This document shows positions 7,561-16,206 of a DNA stretch of 64,000 nt, in pieces. The notes beneath the pieces were generated by a model that was not told the origin of the DNA, did no database searches, and was given only the letters and a program-made list of their open reading frames with translations. This DNA comes from Aphodosoma sp045614825. Its GTDB lineage: Bacteria; Bacteroidota; Bacteroidia; Bacteroidales; Paludibacteraceae. The stretch's first letter is position 1; every line of letters begins with the position of its first letter. The stretch covers positions 1-64,000 of the forward strand of contig JAZLDO010000040.1 of NCBI GenBank assembly GCA_045614825.1, read 5' to 3'. A program made the position numbers and the translations under genes.

Positions 7561-7592
7561 TAGAGATTTTTTATTTTTTTAGGTCTTAAAAA

Positions 7593-7624
7593 TTTGCGTA
7601 TTTCGAAAAAAATTACTACATTTG
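7593..7624 (+). promoter_or_regulatory. gyrB promoter
   Basis: TACATTTG (7617-7624) fits TAnnTTTG, with TTTG at 7593-7596 20 bp upstream. The leader to the gyrB ATG is about 55 bp. Confidence 0.75.
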
Positions 7625-7683
7625 TAAGTTAAAACAGATATTTCACGTTTTTCAGTCTAAAAAACTAATTTACAGAAGATTAT

Positions 7684-9642
7684 ATGACAGAAGAAGCAAA
7701 AAACAGTGCCGCAAAAGAGTACGGCGCAAGTAGTATTCAAGTGCTTGAGGGTCTTGAAGCCGTACGTAAACGTCCGTCGATGTATATTGGCGACACTAGT
7801 TCGAAAGGTTTGCACCACTTGGTGTATGAGGTAGTTGACAACTCGATTGACGAGGCTTTGGCTGGTTATTGTACTGACATTCAAGTTAGTATCAATACAG
7901 ATAATTCAATAACAGTAGCAGATAATGGTCGTGGTATTCCGGTGGATATGCACGAAAAAGAGGGACGTTCGGCTCTTGAGGTGGTTATGACGGTGTTGCA
8001 CGCTGGTGGTAAGTTTGATAAAGGCTCATATAAGGTGTCAGGCGGTTTGCACGGTGTGGGTGTGAGTTGTGTGAATGCATTGTCGACTGACTTGCATGTT
8101 GAAGTGCGCCGTGGAGGCAAATTGTATGTTCAAGATTATAAACGTGGTGTGCCTCAATATAGTGTGAAAGAGGCTGGTGAGGCTACTACTACAGGTACGA
8201 CTGTTACGTTCCACCCAGACCCTGAAATATTCTCAGAAACTGTATATCAATATCATATTTTGGCAGCTCGCTTGCGTGAATTGGCTTTCTTGAATGCTGG
8301 TATTCATTTGACTATCACAGACTATCGCGTAGAGAATGAGGGTGATGAGCCTAAGTCAGAGCATTTCCACTCAGAAGATGGACTTCGTGAATTTGTGAAA
8401 TATATCGACTCGAGCCGTGAAGCGTTGATTCCACACGTAATCCACATTAACACAGAGAAATATGGTACACCTGTGGAGATTGCGATGATGTATAATACTT
8501 CATATTCAGAAAATCTTCACTCTTATGTGAATAACATCAATACAATCGAGGGCGGTACACACGTGTCGGGTTTCCGCCGTGCATTGACTCGTACGTTGAA
8601 AAAATATGCGGAAGACAGCAAAATGCTTGAAAAAGTGAAGGTTGAGATTTCGGGTGATGACTTCCGTGAGGGTTTGACTGCTGTGATTTCGGTGAAAGTG
8701 TCAGAGCCACAATTTGAAGGTCAGACTAAAACTAAATTGGGAAATAGCGAGGTGATGGGTATGGTTGACCAAGCTGTAGGTGAGGCATTGAGCAACTATC
8801 TTGAAGAACACCCAACAGAGGCTAAAATGATAGTTAACAAGGTGATACTTGCGGCAACGGCACGTAATGCTGCACGTAAAGCTCGCGAAATGGTGCAACG
8901 TAAATCACCACTTTCGGGCGGAGGATTGCCTGGTAAATTGGCTGACTGCTCAAGCCGCGATGCTGCACAATGTGAATTGTTCCTCGTTGAGGGTGATTCT
9001 GCAGGTGGTTCGGCTAAATCAGGTCGCGATCGTAACTTCCAAGCTATCTTGCCTTTGCGTGGTAAAATCTTGAACGTTGAAAAAGCAATGCAACATCGTG
9101 CATTTGAAAGCGAAGAAATACGTAATATCTACACTGCGTTGGGCGTTACAATTGGTACAGAAGAGGATTCAAAAGCGTTGAATATGAGCAAACTTCGTTA
9201 CCACAAGGTGATTATCATGACCGATGCCGACGTGGATGGTGCGCACATTGCAACATTGATTTTGACATTCTTCTTCCGTTACATGAAAGAGATGATTGAG
9301 AATGGTTATATTTATATCGCTACTCCACCACTCTACCTCTGCAAAAAAGGTAAAGTGCAACAATATTGCTGGACAGAAGACCAACGCTTACGCTTCATTG
9401 AAGAGTATGGCGGTGGTAATGAGGGTGCTATCACACAACAACGCTATAAAGGTCTTGGTGAGATGAATGCTGAGCAATTGTGGGAAACAACAATGAATCC
9501 AGAAAATCGTACATTGCGCCAAATTACAATTGAAAATGCAGCAGAGGCAGACCAAATATTCTCGATGTTGATGGGTGATGAGGTTGGTCCTCGTCGCGAG
9601 TTTATCGAACAAAATGCAGTTTATGCTAATATTGACGCATAA
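7684..9642 (+). CDS. gyrB: DNA gyrase subunit B
   Basis: ATPase subunit of DNA gyrase (type II topoisomerase, negative supercoiling), 652 aa, acting with GyrA, which is not in this window. The GHKL ATPase part is marked by YEVVDNSIDEALAG, DNGRGIPV and GGLHGVG. The TOPRIM part contains EGDSAGGSAKSGRDR, PLRGKILNVEKA and the metal-binding TDADVDGAHI. QQRYKGLGEMN lies near the C-terminus. Length matches GyrB forms without the large insertion of the E. coli protein. ParE is the alternative, but the sequence motifs and the neighbouring dnaN favour GyrB. A heptad array begins right after the stop codon. Confidence 0.96.
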   Translation: MTEEAKNSAAKEYGASSIQVLEGLEAVRKRPSMYIGDTSSKGLHHLVYEVVDNSIDEALAGYCTDIQVSINTDNSITVADNGRGIPVDMHEKEGRSALEVVMTVLHAGGKFDKGSYKVSGGLHGVGVSCVNALSTDLHVEVRRGGKLYVQDYKRGVPQYSVKEAGEATTTGTTVTFHPDPEIFSETVYQYHILAARLRELAFLNAGIHLTITDYRVENEGDEPKSEHFHSEDGLREFVKYIDSSREALIPHVIHINTEKYGTPVEIAMMYNTSYSENLHSYVNNINTIEGGTHVSGFRRALTRTLKKYAEDSKMLEKVKVEISGDDFREGLTAVISVKVSEPQFEGQTKTKLGNSEVMGMVDQAVGEALSNYLEEHPTEAKMIVNKVILAATARNAARKAREMVQRKSPLSGGGLPGKLADCSSRDAAQCELFLVEGDSAGGSAKSGRDRNFQAILPLRGKILNVEKAMQHRAFESEEIRNIYTALGVTIGTEEDSKALNMSKLRYHKVIIMTDADVDGAHIATLILTFFFRYMKEMIENGYIYIATPPLYLCKKGKVQQYCWTEDQRLRFIEEYGGGNEGAITQQRYKGLGEMNAEQLWETTMNPENRTLRQITIENAAEADQIFSMLMGDEVGPRREFIEQNAVYANIDA

Positions 9643-9645
9643 TAA

Positions 9646-9700
9646 AGTTGAAAGTTGAGAGTTGAAAGTTACCATTCGGGATTAACTATTCATTAATCAA
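9646..9700. repeat. AGTTGAA heptad array after gyrB
   Basis: Units AGTTGAA, AGTTGAG, AGTTGAA, AGTTACC begin 3 bp after the gyrB stop. A second, different run GATTAAC, TATTCAT, TAATCAA follows at 9680-9700. Together they fill half of the gap to dnaN. Confidence 0.75.
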
Positions 9701-9748
9701 AAAACTTTTAAATTATTAAGATTATTAACTTCTAAAACTATAGAATAT

Positions 9749-10873
9749 ATGAAATTTACGGTATCAAGTTCATTACTTCTTAGTCGCCTACAAATGGTAG
9801 GTAAAGTGATTAGTTCAAAAAACACTATGGCTATCTTGGATAATTTCTTACTCCAAGTAAATGGTAGTCAGCTTACTATCACAGCTTCAGACCTCGAAAC
9901 CACGCTTACAACATCTCTTGAAATTGACAATCAAGAGGGCGATATAACAATTGCATTGCCTGCAAAACTTTTGATGGATTCGCTCAAAGAGTTCCCAGAA
10001 CAACCACTTTGCTTCGATATTAACCCAGAAAACTTGGCAGTTGTATTCCGCACAGAAACAGGCAATTATAACTTTATCGGACAAAATGGCAACGAATATC
10101 CAAAAGCTCCTGCATTGAAAGAAGAGAACTTTAAATGCACTATGGATGCTACAGTTCTTGGCACAGGTGTAGGAAAAACAGCGTTTGCAGCTGCAACAGA
10201 AGACTTACGCCCTACAATGACAGGTATTTTCTTCCACTTTAGCAATAATGGCGTTACTTTTGTTGCCACTGATGCTCACAAACTTGTTCGCCTAAACAAT
10301 AACACCGTTCAAACAGAGAATGAGGCGTCGTTCATTCTTCCACGTAAAGCAGCCAATATGGTTAAAAACCTTGTAGCAAGCGAAAAAGGTGAAGTAAAAG
10401 TAAGCTTTGATGATAAAAATATTATCTTTGAAATGCCTACTTATCACATGATTTGTCGCCAAATCGAAGGTCGTTTCCCTAATTACAATGGTGTTATTCC
10501 ACAAAACAACCCATACGAAATCATCCTTGATCGCCACCAATTTATTAGCTCAATCAAACGTATTATTGCATTTGCTAACCAAGGTACTTATCTTGTTAAA
10601 TTGAGCATTTCAACTGGCAAAATGACCCTCTCGGCTCAAGATATTGATTTTAGCATCTCTGCTCAAGAGACTATTCCTTGCCAATTCGAAGGCGAATCTA
10701 TCAATATTGGCTTTAAAGCTCCGCTTTTGGTGGATATTCTCAATGGTATTTCAAGCAATGAAGTGCGCTTGCAATTGGCTGATCCATCACGTGCAGGTAT
10801 CATTCTTCCACTCGAAAATGAAGAAAATGAGGATATGCTCACATTGTTGATGCCTATGCTTATTAATGAATAA
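9749..10873 (+). CDS. dnaN: DNA polymerase III subunit beta (sliding clamp)
   Basis: Ring-shaped processivity clamp of the replisome, 374 aa, the normal length for three clamp domains. Recognisable segments: N-terminal MKFTVSSSLLLSRLQMVGKV, DNFLL, the GNYNFIGQNGNEYP region, TDAHKLVRL, GRFPNYNGVIP (the central-domain motif of clamps) and the C-terminal LLMPMLINE. The gene follows gyrB on the same strand with a 106-bp gap partly filled by heptad arrays. dnaA and recF are not present in this window. A heptad-built hairpin terminator follows the stop codon. Confidence 0.95.
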   Translation: MKFTVSSSLLLSRLQMVGKVISSKNTMAILDNFLLQVNGSQLTITASDLETTLTTSLEIDNQEGDITIALPAKLLMDSLKEFPEQPLCFDINPENLAVVFRTETGNYNFIGQNGNEYPKAPALKEENFKCTMDATVLGTGVGKTAFAAATEDLRPTMTGIFFHFSNNGVTFVATDAHKLVRLNNNTVQTENEASFILPRKAANMVKNLVASEKGEVKVSFDDKNIIFEMPTYHMICRQIEGRFPNYNGVIPQNNPYEIILDRHQFISSIKRIIAFANQGTYLVKLSISTGKMTLSAQDIDFSISAQETIPCQFEGESINIGFKAPLLVDILNGISSNEVRLQLADPSRAGIILPLENEENEDMLTLLMPMLINE

Positions 10874-10882
10874 TCTTTATTA

Positions 10883-10935
10883 AATGCATAATTCATAATG
10901 CATAATTCATAATTTATGGGTTATGCATTTTTTAT
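10883..10935 (+). terminator. dnaN terminator built from a GCATAAT/TCATAAT heptad array
   Basis: Heptads GCATAAT, TCATAAT, GCATAAT, TCATAAT, TTATGGG, TTATGCA (10886-10927). The outer arms AAATGCATAA (10883-10892) and TTATGCATTT (10921-10930) pair, and a T-rich tail follows. The same GCATAAT TCATAAT pair occurs just after the obgE stop (17393-17406). Confidence 0.65.
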
Positions 10936-10942
10936 ATAGACA

Positions 10943-10970
10943 GGAGATATCAGATACGAGATGCAAGATA
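10943..10970. repeat. Heptad array containing the prmC start codon
   Basis: Units GGAGATA, TCAGATA, CGAGATG, CAAGATA. The ATG of prmC (10961-10963) is the last part of the third unit, and codons 2-3 belong to the fourth. Confidence 0.8.
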
Positions 10971-11779
10971 TTACACCGTACATAAAAAGATTGTTGATGA
11001 GCCATATAACAGGTTTGTCTATGACTCAATTGTTGGCTGAAAGAGATTTATGCCTTTCGGAAGAACAACAAACGTGGTATAATGAGGCTATTGCGAGACT
11101 GAAAAACAATGAACCATTACAACATGTACTAGGTTATTGCGAGTTTTATGGACGTAAGTTTAAATGCGATGGCAGAGCCCTTGTGCCTCGACCTGAGACT
11201 GAAGAACTTGTAGAGTGGATTGCGTCTAATTGGTCAACAGTCAACAGTCAACAGTCAACAGTCAAAATTCTTGATATTGGTACAGGAACAGGATGTATTG
11301 CTTTGTCGTTGGCAAAGGAGTTGCCTATGGCTAAAATTATAGCATTGGATATATCGAAAGAGGCTTTAAGTCTTGCGCGTGAAAATGCCGAAATGTTGGA
11401 GGTGAAGAATGTTGATTTTGCCGAAGGAGATATATTAAATATGGGCGATGAGCATGTGGTGGCAAGAGAAAAATATGCAGTGATTGTAAGCAATCCACCA
11501 TACGTGCGTGAATGCGAAAAGGTAGAGATGGAAGCAAATGTACTTGATTATGACCCTCATACTGCGTTGTTTGTATCGGATGAAGACCCCTTAATTTTCT
11601 ATCGAACTATTGCTAAATTTGCATTGACACATCTTACACCTAATGGTGCGCTCTATTTTGAAATAAATCAGTATCTTGGTAGGGAGACTTGTGATTTGTT
11701 AGTTGCAATGGGATATAGAAATGTAGAGCTGAGAGATGACATTAATGGGAATGCGAGAATGGTAAAAGCCACATTATAA
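10961..11779 (+). CDS. prmC: Release factor N5-glutamine methyltransferase
   Basis: SAM-dependent methyltransferase that modifies the GGQ glutamine of peptide-chain release factors; 272 aa. The N-terminal helical domain (residues 1-75) is followed by the RPETEELV segment, SAM motif I DIGTGTGCIA (105-114) and the catalytic NPPYV (178-182). An insertion of GTCAACA heptads encodes STVNSQQSTV (residues 92-101) in the linker just before motif I. It keeps the frame open and probably does not disrupt folding. The start codon itself lies inside another heptad array. The gene precedes recX by 14 bp. Confidence 0.93.
   Translation: MQDITPYIKRLLMSHITGLSMTQLLAERDLCLSEEQQTWYNEAIARLKNNEPLQHVLGYCEFYGRKFKCDGRALVPRPETEELVEWIASNWSTVNSQQSTVKILDIGTGTGCIALSLAKELPMAKIIALDISKEALSLARENAEMLEVKNVDFAEGDILNMGDEHVVAREKYAVIVSNPPYVRECEKVEMEANVLDYDPHTALFVSDEDPLIFYRTIAKFALTHLTPNGALYFEINQYLGRETCDLLVAMGYRNVELRDDINGNARMVKATL
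11233..11267 (+). repeat. GTCAACA heptad array inside prmC
   Basis: Four perfect GTCAACA units and one GTCAAAA. Read on the coding strand this gives VNSQQST. The reverse complement would contain TGA in every frame. Confidence 0.95.
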
Positions 11780-11800
11780 ATTAAAAATTGAATATGAATG
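11773..11800. repeat. 7-bp register across the prmC-recX junction
   Basis: ATTATAA, ATTAAAA, ATTGAAT, ATGAATG. The prmC stop (TAA, 11777-11779) and recX start (11794) both fall within these AT-rich heptads. The low complexity makes this a weaker example. Confidence 0.45.
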
Positions 11801-12240
11801 ATATACTATTAAATAAAGCAGCGACGTATGCTTCAAGATGTGAACATTGCGAGAGTGAAGTGAGGGAAAAACTTATGAATTGGTGTGCATCTCGCGAAGA
11901 AACAGACGAAATTATTGCATACCTTATAGAGGAGCGCTATATTGATAATCAGCGATATGCCAATAGTTATGCTAAAGATAAATTTAGGTTTAACCATTGG
12001 GGAAAATACAAGATTGGGATGATGCTCAAAAGTAAGAATATTGATAATGAGTTTATAGAAGGAGCTTTAGGTCAAATAGAAGAAGAGGAGTATTTAGAGA
12101 AATTAGAACAGATATTGCGTGATAAGTTACGCTCTCTAAAATATTCATCAGAGTATGAAAAAAAAGGCAAACTATTTAAGTTTGCCCAATCACGCGGATT
12201 TGAATCATCCGCTATTTCGAAGGTTATAGATAATCTATAA
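11794..12240 (+). CDS. recX: Regulatory protein RecX
   Basis: Small cytoplasmic modulator of RecA recombinase, 148 aa from the ATG at 11794; an in-frame TTG two codons upstream was not used. Features seen: YASRCEHCESEVREKL in the first three-helix repeat, IIAYLIEERYIDNQRYANSYAKDKFRFNHWGKYKI (the typical RecX core, about residues 50-85) and a C-terminal AQSRGFESSAISKVI. It follows prmC closely and probably shares its transcript. Its stop is 4 bp from the stop of the convergent topA gene. recA is not in the window. Confidence 0.88.
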   Translation: MNDILLNKAATYASRCEHCESEVREKLMNWCASREETDEIIAYLIEERYIDNQRYANSYAKDKFRFNHWGKYKIGMMLKSKNIDNEFIEGALGQIEEEEYLEKLEQILRDKLRSLKYSSEYEKKGKLFKFAQSRGFESSAISKVIDNL

Positions 12241-12244
12241 CCTT

Positions 12245-14584
12245 TTATTTTTTCTTGGCGCGAGTGGTTTTCTTTTTGGTTGCGCCTTTAGATTTGTTGG
12301 CTTCGTCAGCAATGATTGCTTGGCATTGCTCTAGGGTGAGGTCTTCGGCGATGGTGCCTTTAGGGAGTTTATAGTTTTCACCGGCGTGGGTGATGTATGC
12401 TCCGAAGCGTCCATTGAGAACGAGAATGTCTTCAGCTTCGAATTTCTTTATTTCACGATTTTTGTCAGCTTGGCGTTTTTCTGCTATAAGTTCGATGGCA
12501 CGCTCGCGAGTAACGGTCAATGGGTCTTCATCTTTTGGCACAGATACATAGTTTTTTCCATGACGGATATATGGACCGAATTTGCCAATACCAACACTTA
12601 AAGGTTCACCTTCATATTCGCCAAAATCAATAGGGAGCTTGAAAAGGTCGAGAGCTTCTTCAAGTGTGATAGATTCCATTGACTGACCTGTGCGAAGAGA
12701 CGCGAAACGAGGTTTTTCTTCATCAGAAGCCGCACCAATTTGAGCAACAGGTCCGAAACGTCCAATTTTCACAAATACTGGTCGACCCGATACGGAATCA
12801 ATGCCGAGTTCACGCTCACCTGCTTTCTTGCCCGTAGAGTGCATTGCCTCTTCGACATTTGGGTGGAATTGAGTATAAAACCCATCAATATTTTTAGTCC
12901 ACTCGAGCTTACCTTCGGCAATTTTATCGAAATCTAACTCAACACGTGCAGTGAAGTTATAGTCCATAATGTTAGGGAAGTTTGCCAAAAGATAGTCATT
13001 GACTACTATACCTATATCGGTCGGCGAAAGTTTTCCTTTTTCGACTGATGCTTTTTCGACTTTATCTTCTTCTTTGATTTTGCCAGCTTTGAGGGTTAAG
13101 ACTCTATATGGTCGTGCTTCATTTTGAATTTCGCGTTTTTCGACATACTCGCGAGCAAGAATTGTTGAAATTGTTGGTGCGTATGTAGAAGGACGTCCGA
13201 TACCTAGTTCTTCAAGTTTGCGGACAAGTGACGCTTCGGTATAGCGCGCAGGGCGTTGTGTGAAACGTTCTTGAGCTTGCATTGTAAGCATAGAAAGAGT
13301 GTCGCCTTCTACAAGTTTTGGAAGCATACCCTCAGTTTCTTGAGTTGAATCGTCATCAGTAGATTCCATATAGACATTCAAGAAACCGTCGAATTTTAGA
13401 ACTTCGCCTATAGCTACAAATTTTTCGTCAGAATTATCGATATTGATAACTGCTGTTGTCTTCTCAAATTCAGCATCAGCCATTTGACTAGCAATAGTAC
13501 GTTTCCAGATAAGGTCATAAAGTTTACGTTCTTGGGCAGTGCCTTCAATTTCACGAACATTAAGGTAGGTTGGACGAATGGCTTCGTGAGCCTCTTGAGC
13601 GCCTTTAGATTTAGTGCTATATTGACGACGTTTGTAGTATTTATCACCTGCCATTTCGAGAATTTCTGCTTTGGCCGTATTAAGGGCTAAGTCGGAAAGA
13701 TTGACCGAGTCGGTACGCATATAAGTGATTTTACCACTTTCGTATAGTGACTGTGCAACACGCATTGTCGTTGCTACTGGAAATCCGTATTTGCGAGAAG
13801 CTTCTTGTTGAAGTGTTGAAGTTGTGAATGGTGCAGCAGGTGTGCGACGAGTTGGTCGAGTTTCGATGCTTTCAATATTGTATTTTGCAGTAGCTGCTGT
13901 TTCAAGGAATGCTTTTGCTTCAATTTCGGTTGCGAAGCGGTTACGAAGTTCTGCTTTGAATTCAGCATCTTGCCCATTTTCGGTTTTAACTTTGAATGTT
14001 GCAACTACACGGAATGATGCTTCGGCACTGAATTGTTGAATTTCGCGTTCGCGCTCAACTACGAGACGAACAGTGACCGATTGCACACGACCAGCAGATA
14101 ATGATGGTTTGATTTTACGCCAAAGGACAGGCGACAATTCAAAACCAACAATACGATCGAGAACACGACGTGCTTGTTGAGCATCGACAACGTTGAGGTC
14201 AATATCACGTGGATTTTCGATAGCATTAAGAATAGCATTTTTGGTAATTTCGTGGAATACAATACGATGAGTTGGTTTGTCTTTTAGTCCAAGAACTTCG
14301 TATAGGTGCCATGCAATTGCTTCTCCTTCGCGGTCTTCATCGGATGCTAACCAAACAATATCTGATTCTTCAGCCGATTTTCGTAGATCTGCTACAAGTT
14401 TCTTTTTATCGGCAGGGATTACGTAATCAGGCTTATAATTTTGAGTTACATCAATACCAAAATCTTTCTCTTTCAAATCGCGAATATGACCAAAACTAGA
14501 CATAACGCGATAGTCTTTTCCCAAAAATTTCTCGATTGTCTTTGCTTTTGCAGGAGACTCAACAATTACCAAATTTTTTTGCAT
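12245..14584 (-). CDS. topA: DNA topoisomerase I (type IA)
   Basis: Relaxes negative supercoils by single-strand cleavage; 779 aa. The N-terminal TOPRIM begins VESPAKAKTIEKFLG. The metal triad region is WLASDEDREGEAIAWH, and the active-site tyrosine lies in KITYMRTDSVNLS. The C-terminus has three related GRFGPV/GKFGPY/GRFGAY modules instead of zinc fingers, followed by a Lys-rich tail ending KKKTTRAKKK. Convergent with recX, with 4 bp between stops. A heptad array (14597-14638) abuts the start, and the promoter lies at about 14750-14780. Confidence 0.95.
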   Translation of the reverse strand: MQKNLVIVESPAKAKTIEKFLGKDYRVMSSFGHIRDLKEKDFGIDVTQNYKPDYVIPADKKKLVADLRKSAEESDIVWLASDEDREGEAIAWHLYEVLGLKDKPTHRIVFHEITKNAILNAIENPRDIDLNVVDAQQARRVLDRIVGFELSPVLWRKIKPSLSAGRVQSVTVRLVVEREREIQQFSAEASFRVVATFKVKTENGQDAEFKAELRNRFATEIEAKAFLETAATAKYNIESIETRPTRRTPAAPFTTSTLQQEASRKYGFPVATTMRVAQSLYESGKITYMRTDSVNLSDLALNTAKAEILEMAGDKYYKRRQYSTKSKGAQEAHEAIRPTYLNVREIEGTAQERKLYDLIWKRTIASQMADAEFEKTTAVINIDNSDEKFVAIGEVLKFDGFLNVYMESTDDDSTQETEGMLPKLVEGDTLSMLTMQAQERFTQRPARYTEASLVRKLEELGIGRPSTYAPTISTILAREYVEKREIQNEARPYRVLTLKAGKIKEEDKVEKASVEKGKLSPTDIGIVVNDYLLANFPNIMDYNFTARVELDFDKIAEGKLEWTKNIDGFYTQFHPNVEEAMHSTGKKAGERELGIDSVSGRPVFVKIGRFGPVAQIGAASDEEKPRFASLRTGQSMESITLEEALDLFKLPIDFGEYEGEPLSVGIGKFGPYIRHGKNYVSVPKDEDPLTVTRERAIELIAEKRQADKNREIKKFEAEDILVLNGRFGAYITHAGENYKLPKGTIAEDLTLEQCQAIIADEANKSKGATKKKTTRAKKK

Positions 14585-14596
14585 AAAAGTATATAG

Positions 14597-14638
14597 GTTG
14601 AAAATTGAAAGTTAAAAATTGAAAGATGAAAGTCAGAA
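14597..14638. repeat. ATTGAAA heptad array in the topA leader
   Basis: Units GTTGAAA, ATTGAAA, GTTAAAA, ATTGAAA, GATGAAA, GTCAGAA, 12 bp upstream of the minus-strand topA ATG. Confidence 0.85.
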
Positions 14639-14749
14639 ATCGCTGTTTTATAGACAAATAAGTGATTCTCGAAGTAGCCTTTAAGAATAAAATCTCACGA
14701 CTCAAAATTCAAATTTCACATTATATAATATAGGATTTAAAAATTTTTG

Positions 14750-14780
14750 CAAAGTAACAAAAAGAATTGCATACTGACAA
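14750..14780 (-). promoter_or_regulatory. Probable topA promoter
   Basis: Minus-strand TTACTTTG (14750-14757) deviates from TAnnTTTG at one base; TTG at 14778-14780 is 20 bp upstream. The leader to topA is about 165 bp and contains the heptad array. Confidence 0.45.
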
Positions 14781-14924
14781 CCCTTTGAATAAAATATTTT
14801 GTTTTTTTTAGAATGTATATAAAAAACAAGTTCGAAGAGATAGATATGGGAAGAAAAATAGAAGGATAGAACGTTATTTTCAAAAGATTTACAAAAAAAT
14901 ACCTTATATCTCAAAAAAAAGTAG

Positions 14925-14932
14925 TAACTTTG
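14925..14932 (+). promoter_or_regulatory. hpt promoter -7 element
   Basis: TAACTTTG followed by CAAAA, 28 bp upstream of the hpt ATG, is a typical Bacteroidota -7 box. No convincing -33 TTTG was found. Confidence 0.55.
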
Positions 14933-14960
14933 CAAAAGATATTGTTTATTTGGAAATGCT

Positions 14961-15500
14961 ATGAAAACAATAACTCTAAAAGATAAAACATTTAGAATTT
15001 CGATACCTGAAACTAAGTTATTTGAGGCTGTTGATAAAATTGCAGAAAAGATGTCAGCGGATTTAAAAGATAAGAATCCGTTGTTTTTAATTGTGTTAAA
15101 TGGCGCATTTATGTTTGCGTCTGATTTATTGAAACGTGTGGAGATTCCAGCTCAGCTTTCATTTGTAAAGGTTTCATCTTATTGTGGGACTTGTAGTACA
15201 GGTAATGTTACTGAACTTATTGGCCTAAATGACGATGTTAAAGGTCGTACAGTTGTAATTATTGAAGATATTGTTGATTCGGGTCGCACGATGTATGGTA
15301 TGGTTGAAAAATTGAAATCGCTTGGTGCTGAGGATTTACGTATTGCTACGTTATTCTTTAAACCTGAAGCATTGCAATACGACCTAACCATTGATTATGT
15401 TGCAATGAATATACCTAATGACTTCATTGTAGGATATGGTCTTGATTATGATGGTTATGGACGTAATCTTCGTGATATTTACACTTTAATTAATTCATAA
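14961..15500 (+). CDS. hpt: Hypoxanthine phosphoribosyltransferase
   Basis: Purine-salvage enzyme that converts hypoxanthine or guanine and PRPP to IMP or GMP; 179 aa. The PRPP-binding motif VVIIEDIVDSGRTM lies near residues 93-106, and the C-terminal DFIVGYGLDYDGYGRNLRDI is typical of the hpt family. It heads an hpt-adk-obgE run on the plus strand with a 30-bp gap to adk, consistent with an operon from the promoter at 14925. Confidence 0.92.
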   Translation: MKTITLKDKTFRISIPETKLFEAVDKIAEKMSADLKDKNPLFLIVLNGAFMFASDLLKRVEIPAQLSFVKVSSYCGTCSTGNVTELIGLNDDVKGRTVVIIEDIVDSGRTMYGMVEKLKSLGAEDLRIATLFFKPEALQYDLTIDYVAMNIPNDFIVGYGLDYDGYGRNLRDIYTLINS

Positions 15501-15530
15501 TTTTTGTAATAAATTAAATCTATATATACT

Positions 15531-16109
15531 ATGCTTAATATTGTAATATCAGGAGCTCCTGGCTCGGGGAAAGGTACTCAAAGTGCTATTATTGTTGACA
15601 ATTACGGGCTTACACACATATCAACAGGTGATATGCTCCGTGAGGAGATTAAAAATGGTACTGAAAATGGGAAAAAAGCTGAAGTATTGATTAATGATGG
15701 TAAGCTTGTGCCTGATGAGATGATTATCGCTATGCTCCATGATCAAGTGCAAAAACATATTGCCGCTGGAGATACTAAAGGATTCATTTTCGACGGTTTT
15801 CCTCGTACTGCAGCTCAAGCTGTGGCGCTAGACAATATGCTTCATGAACTTGAAACAGAAGTTAGTTGCATGCTCCACATGCAAGTAGAACACGAGTTAT
15901 TGATTGAGCGTTTGCTCAATCGCGGTAAGACTTCAGGCCGTGCAGATGATAATCTTGAAACTATCCAAAAACGCCTTGATGTTTATAACTCTCAAACTTT
16001 GCCTGTTATAGAACATTACAAAGCGTCAGGGCGCTATAAAGCAGCTTGCAATAACTCATCGGTTGATGCATGTTTTGCTCAAGTGCAAGAAATTATTGAT
16101 AATTTATAA
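15531..16109 (+). CDS. adk: Adenylate kinase
   Basis: Interconverts ATP+AMP and 2 ADP; 192 aa. P-loop GAPGSGKGTQ at residues 8-17; AMP-binding STGDMLREEI; FDGFPRTAAQA; and a short LID (RLLNRGKTSGRADDN) without zinc cysteines, so it is the short form. It follows hpt by 30 bp and precedes obgE by 93 bp. The adk-obgE gap carries one heptad array just after the adk stop and another ending at the obgE start codon. Confidence 0.94.
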   Translation: MLNIVISGAPGSGKGTQSAIIVDNYGLTHISTGDMLREEIKNGTENGKKAEVLINDGKLVPDEMIIAMLHDQVQKHIAAGDTKGFIFDGFPRTAAQAVALDNMLHELETEVSCMLHMQVEHELLIERLLNRGKTSGRADDNLETIQKRLDVYNSQTLPVIEHYKASGRYKAACNNSSVDACFAQVQEIIDNL

Positions 16110-16113
16110 TATA

Positions 16114-16147
16114 GATATGAGATTTTAGACTCAAGATTCAAGACTTG
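16114..16147. repeat. GATTCAA-type heptad array after adk
   Basis: Units GATATGA, GATTTTA, GACTCAA, GATTCAA, GACTTG start 4 bp after the adk stop. Confidence 0.75.
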
Positions 16148-16178
16148 TTTTGGGTATTGTTTTTTGTTTAATTTTTCA

Positions 16179-16206
16179 AATCTAACATCTAAGATCTAAG
16201 ATATGT
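16179..16206. repeat. GATCTAA heptad array ending in the obgE start codon
   Basis: Units AATCTAA, CATCTAA, GATCTAA, GATATGT. The obgE ATG (16203-16205) is in the last, degenerate unit. Confidence 0.8.

Noticed and set aside
7600..10960. Chromosomal replication origin next to gyrB-dnaN
   Set aside because: No dnaA or recF, no cluster of TTATCCACA-type DnaA boxes and no AT-rich unwinding array were seen; gyrB-dnaN adjacency alone is not enough.
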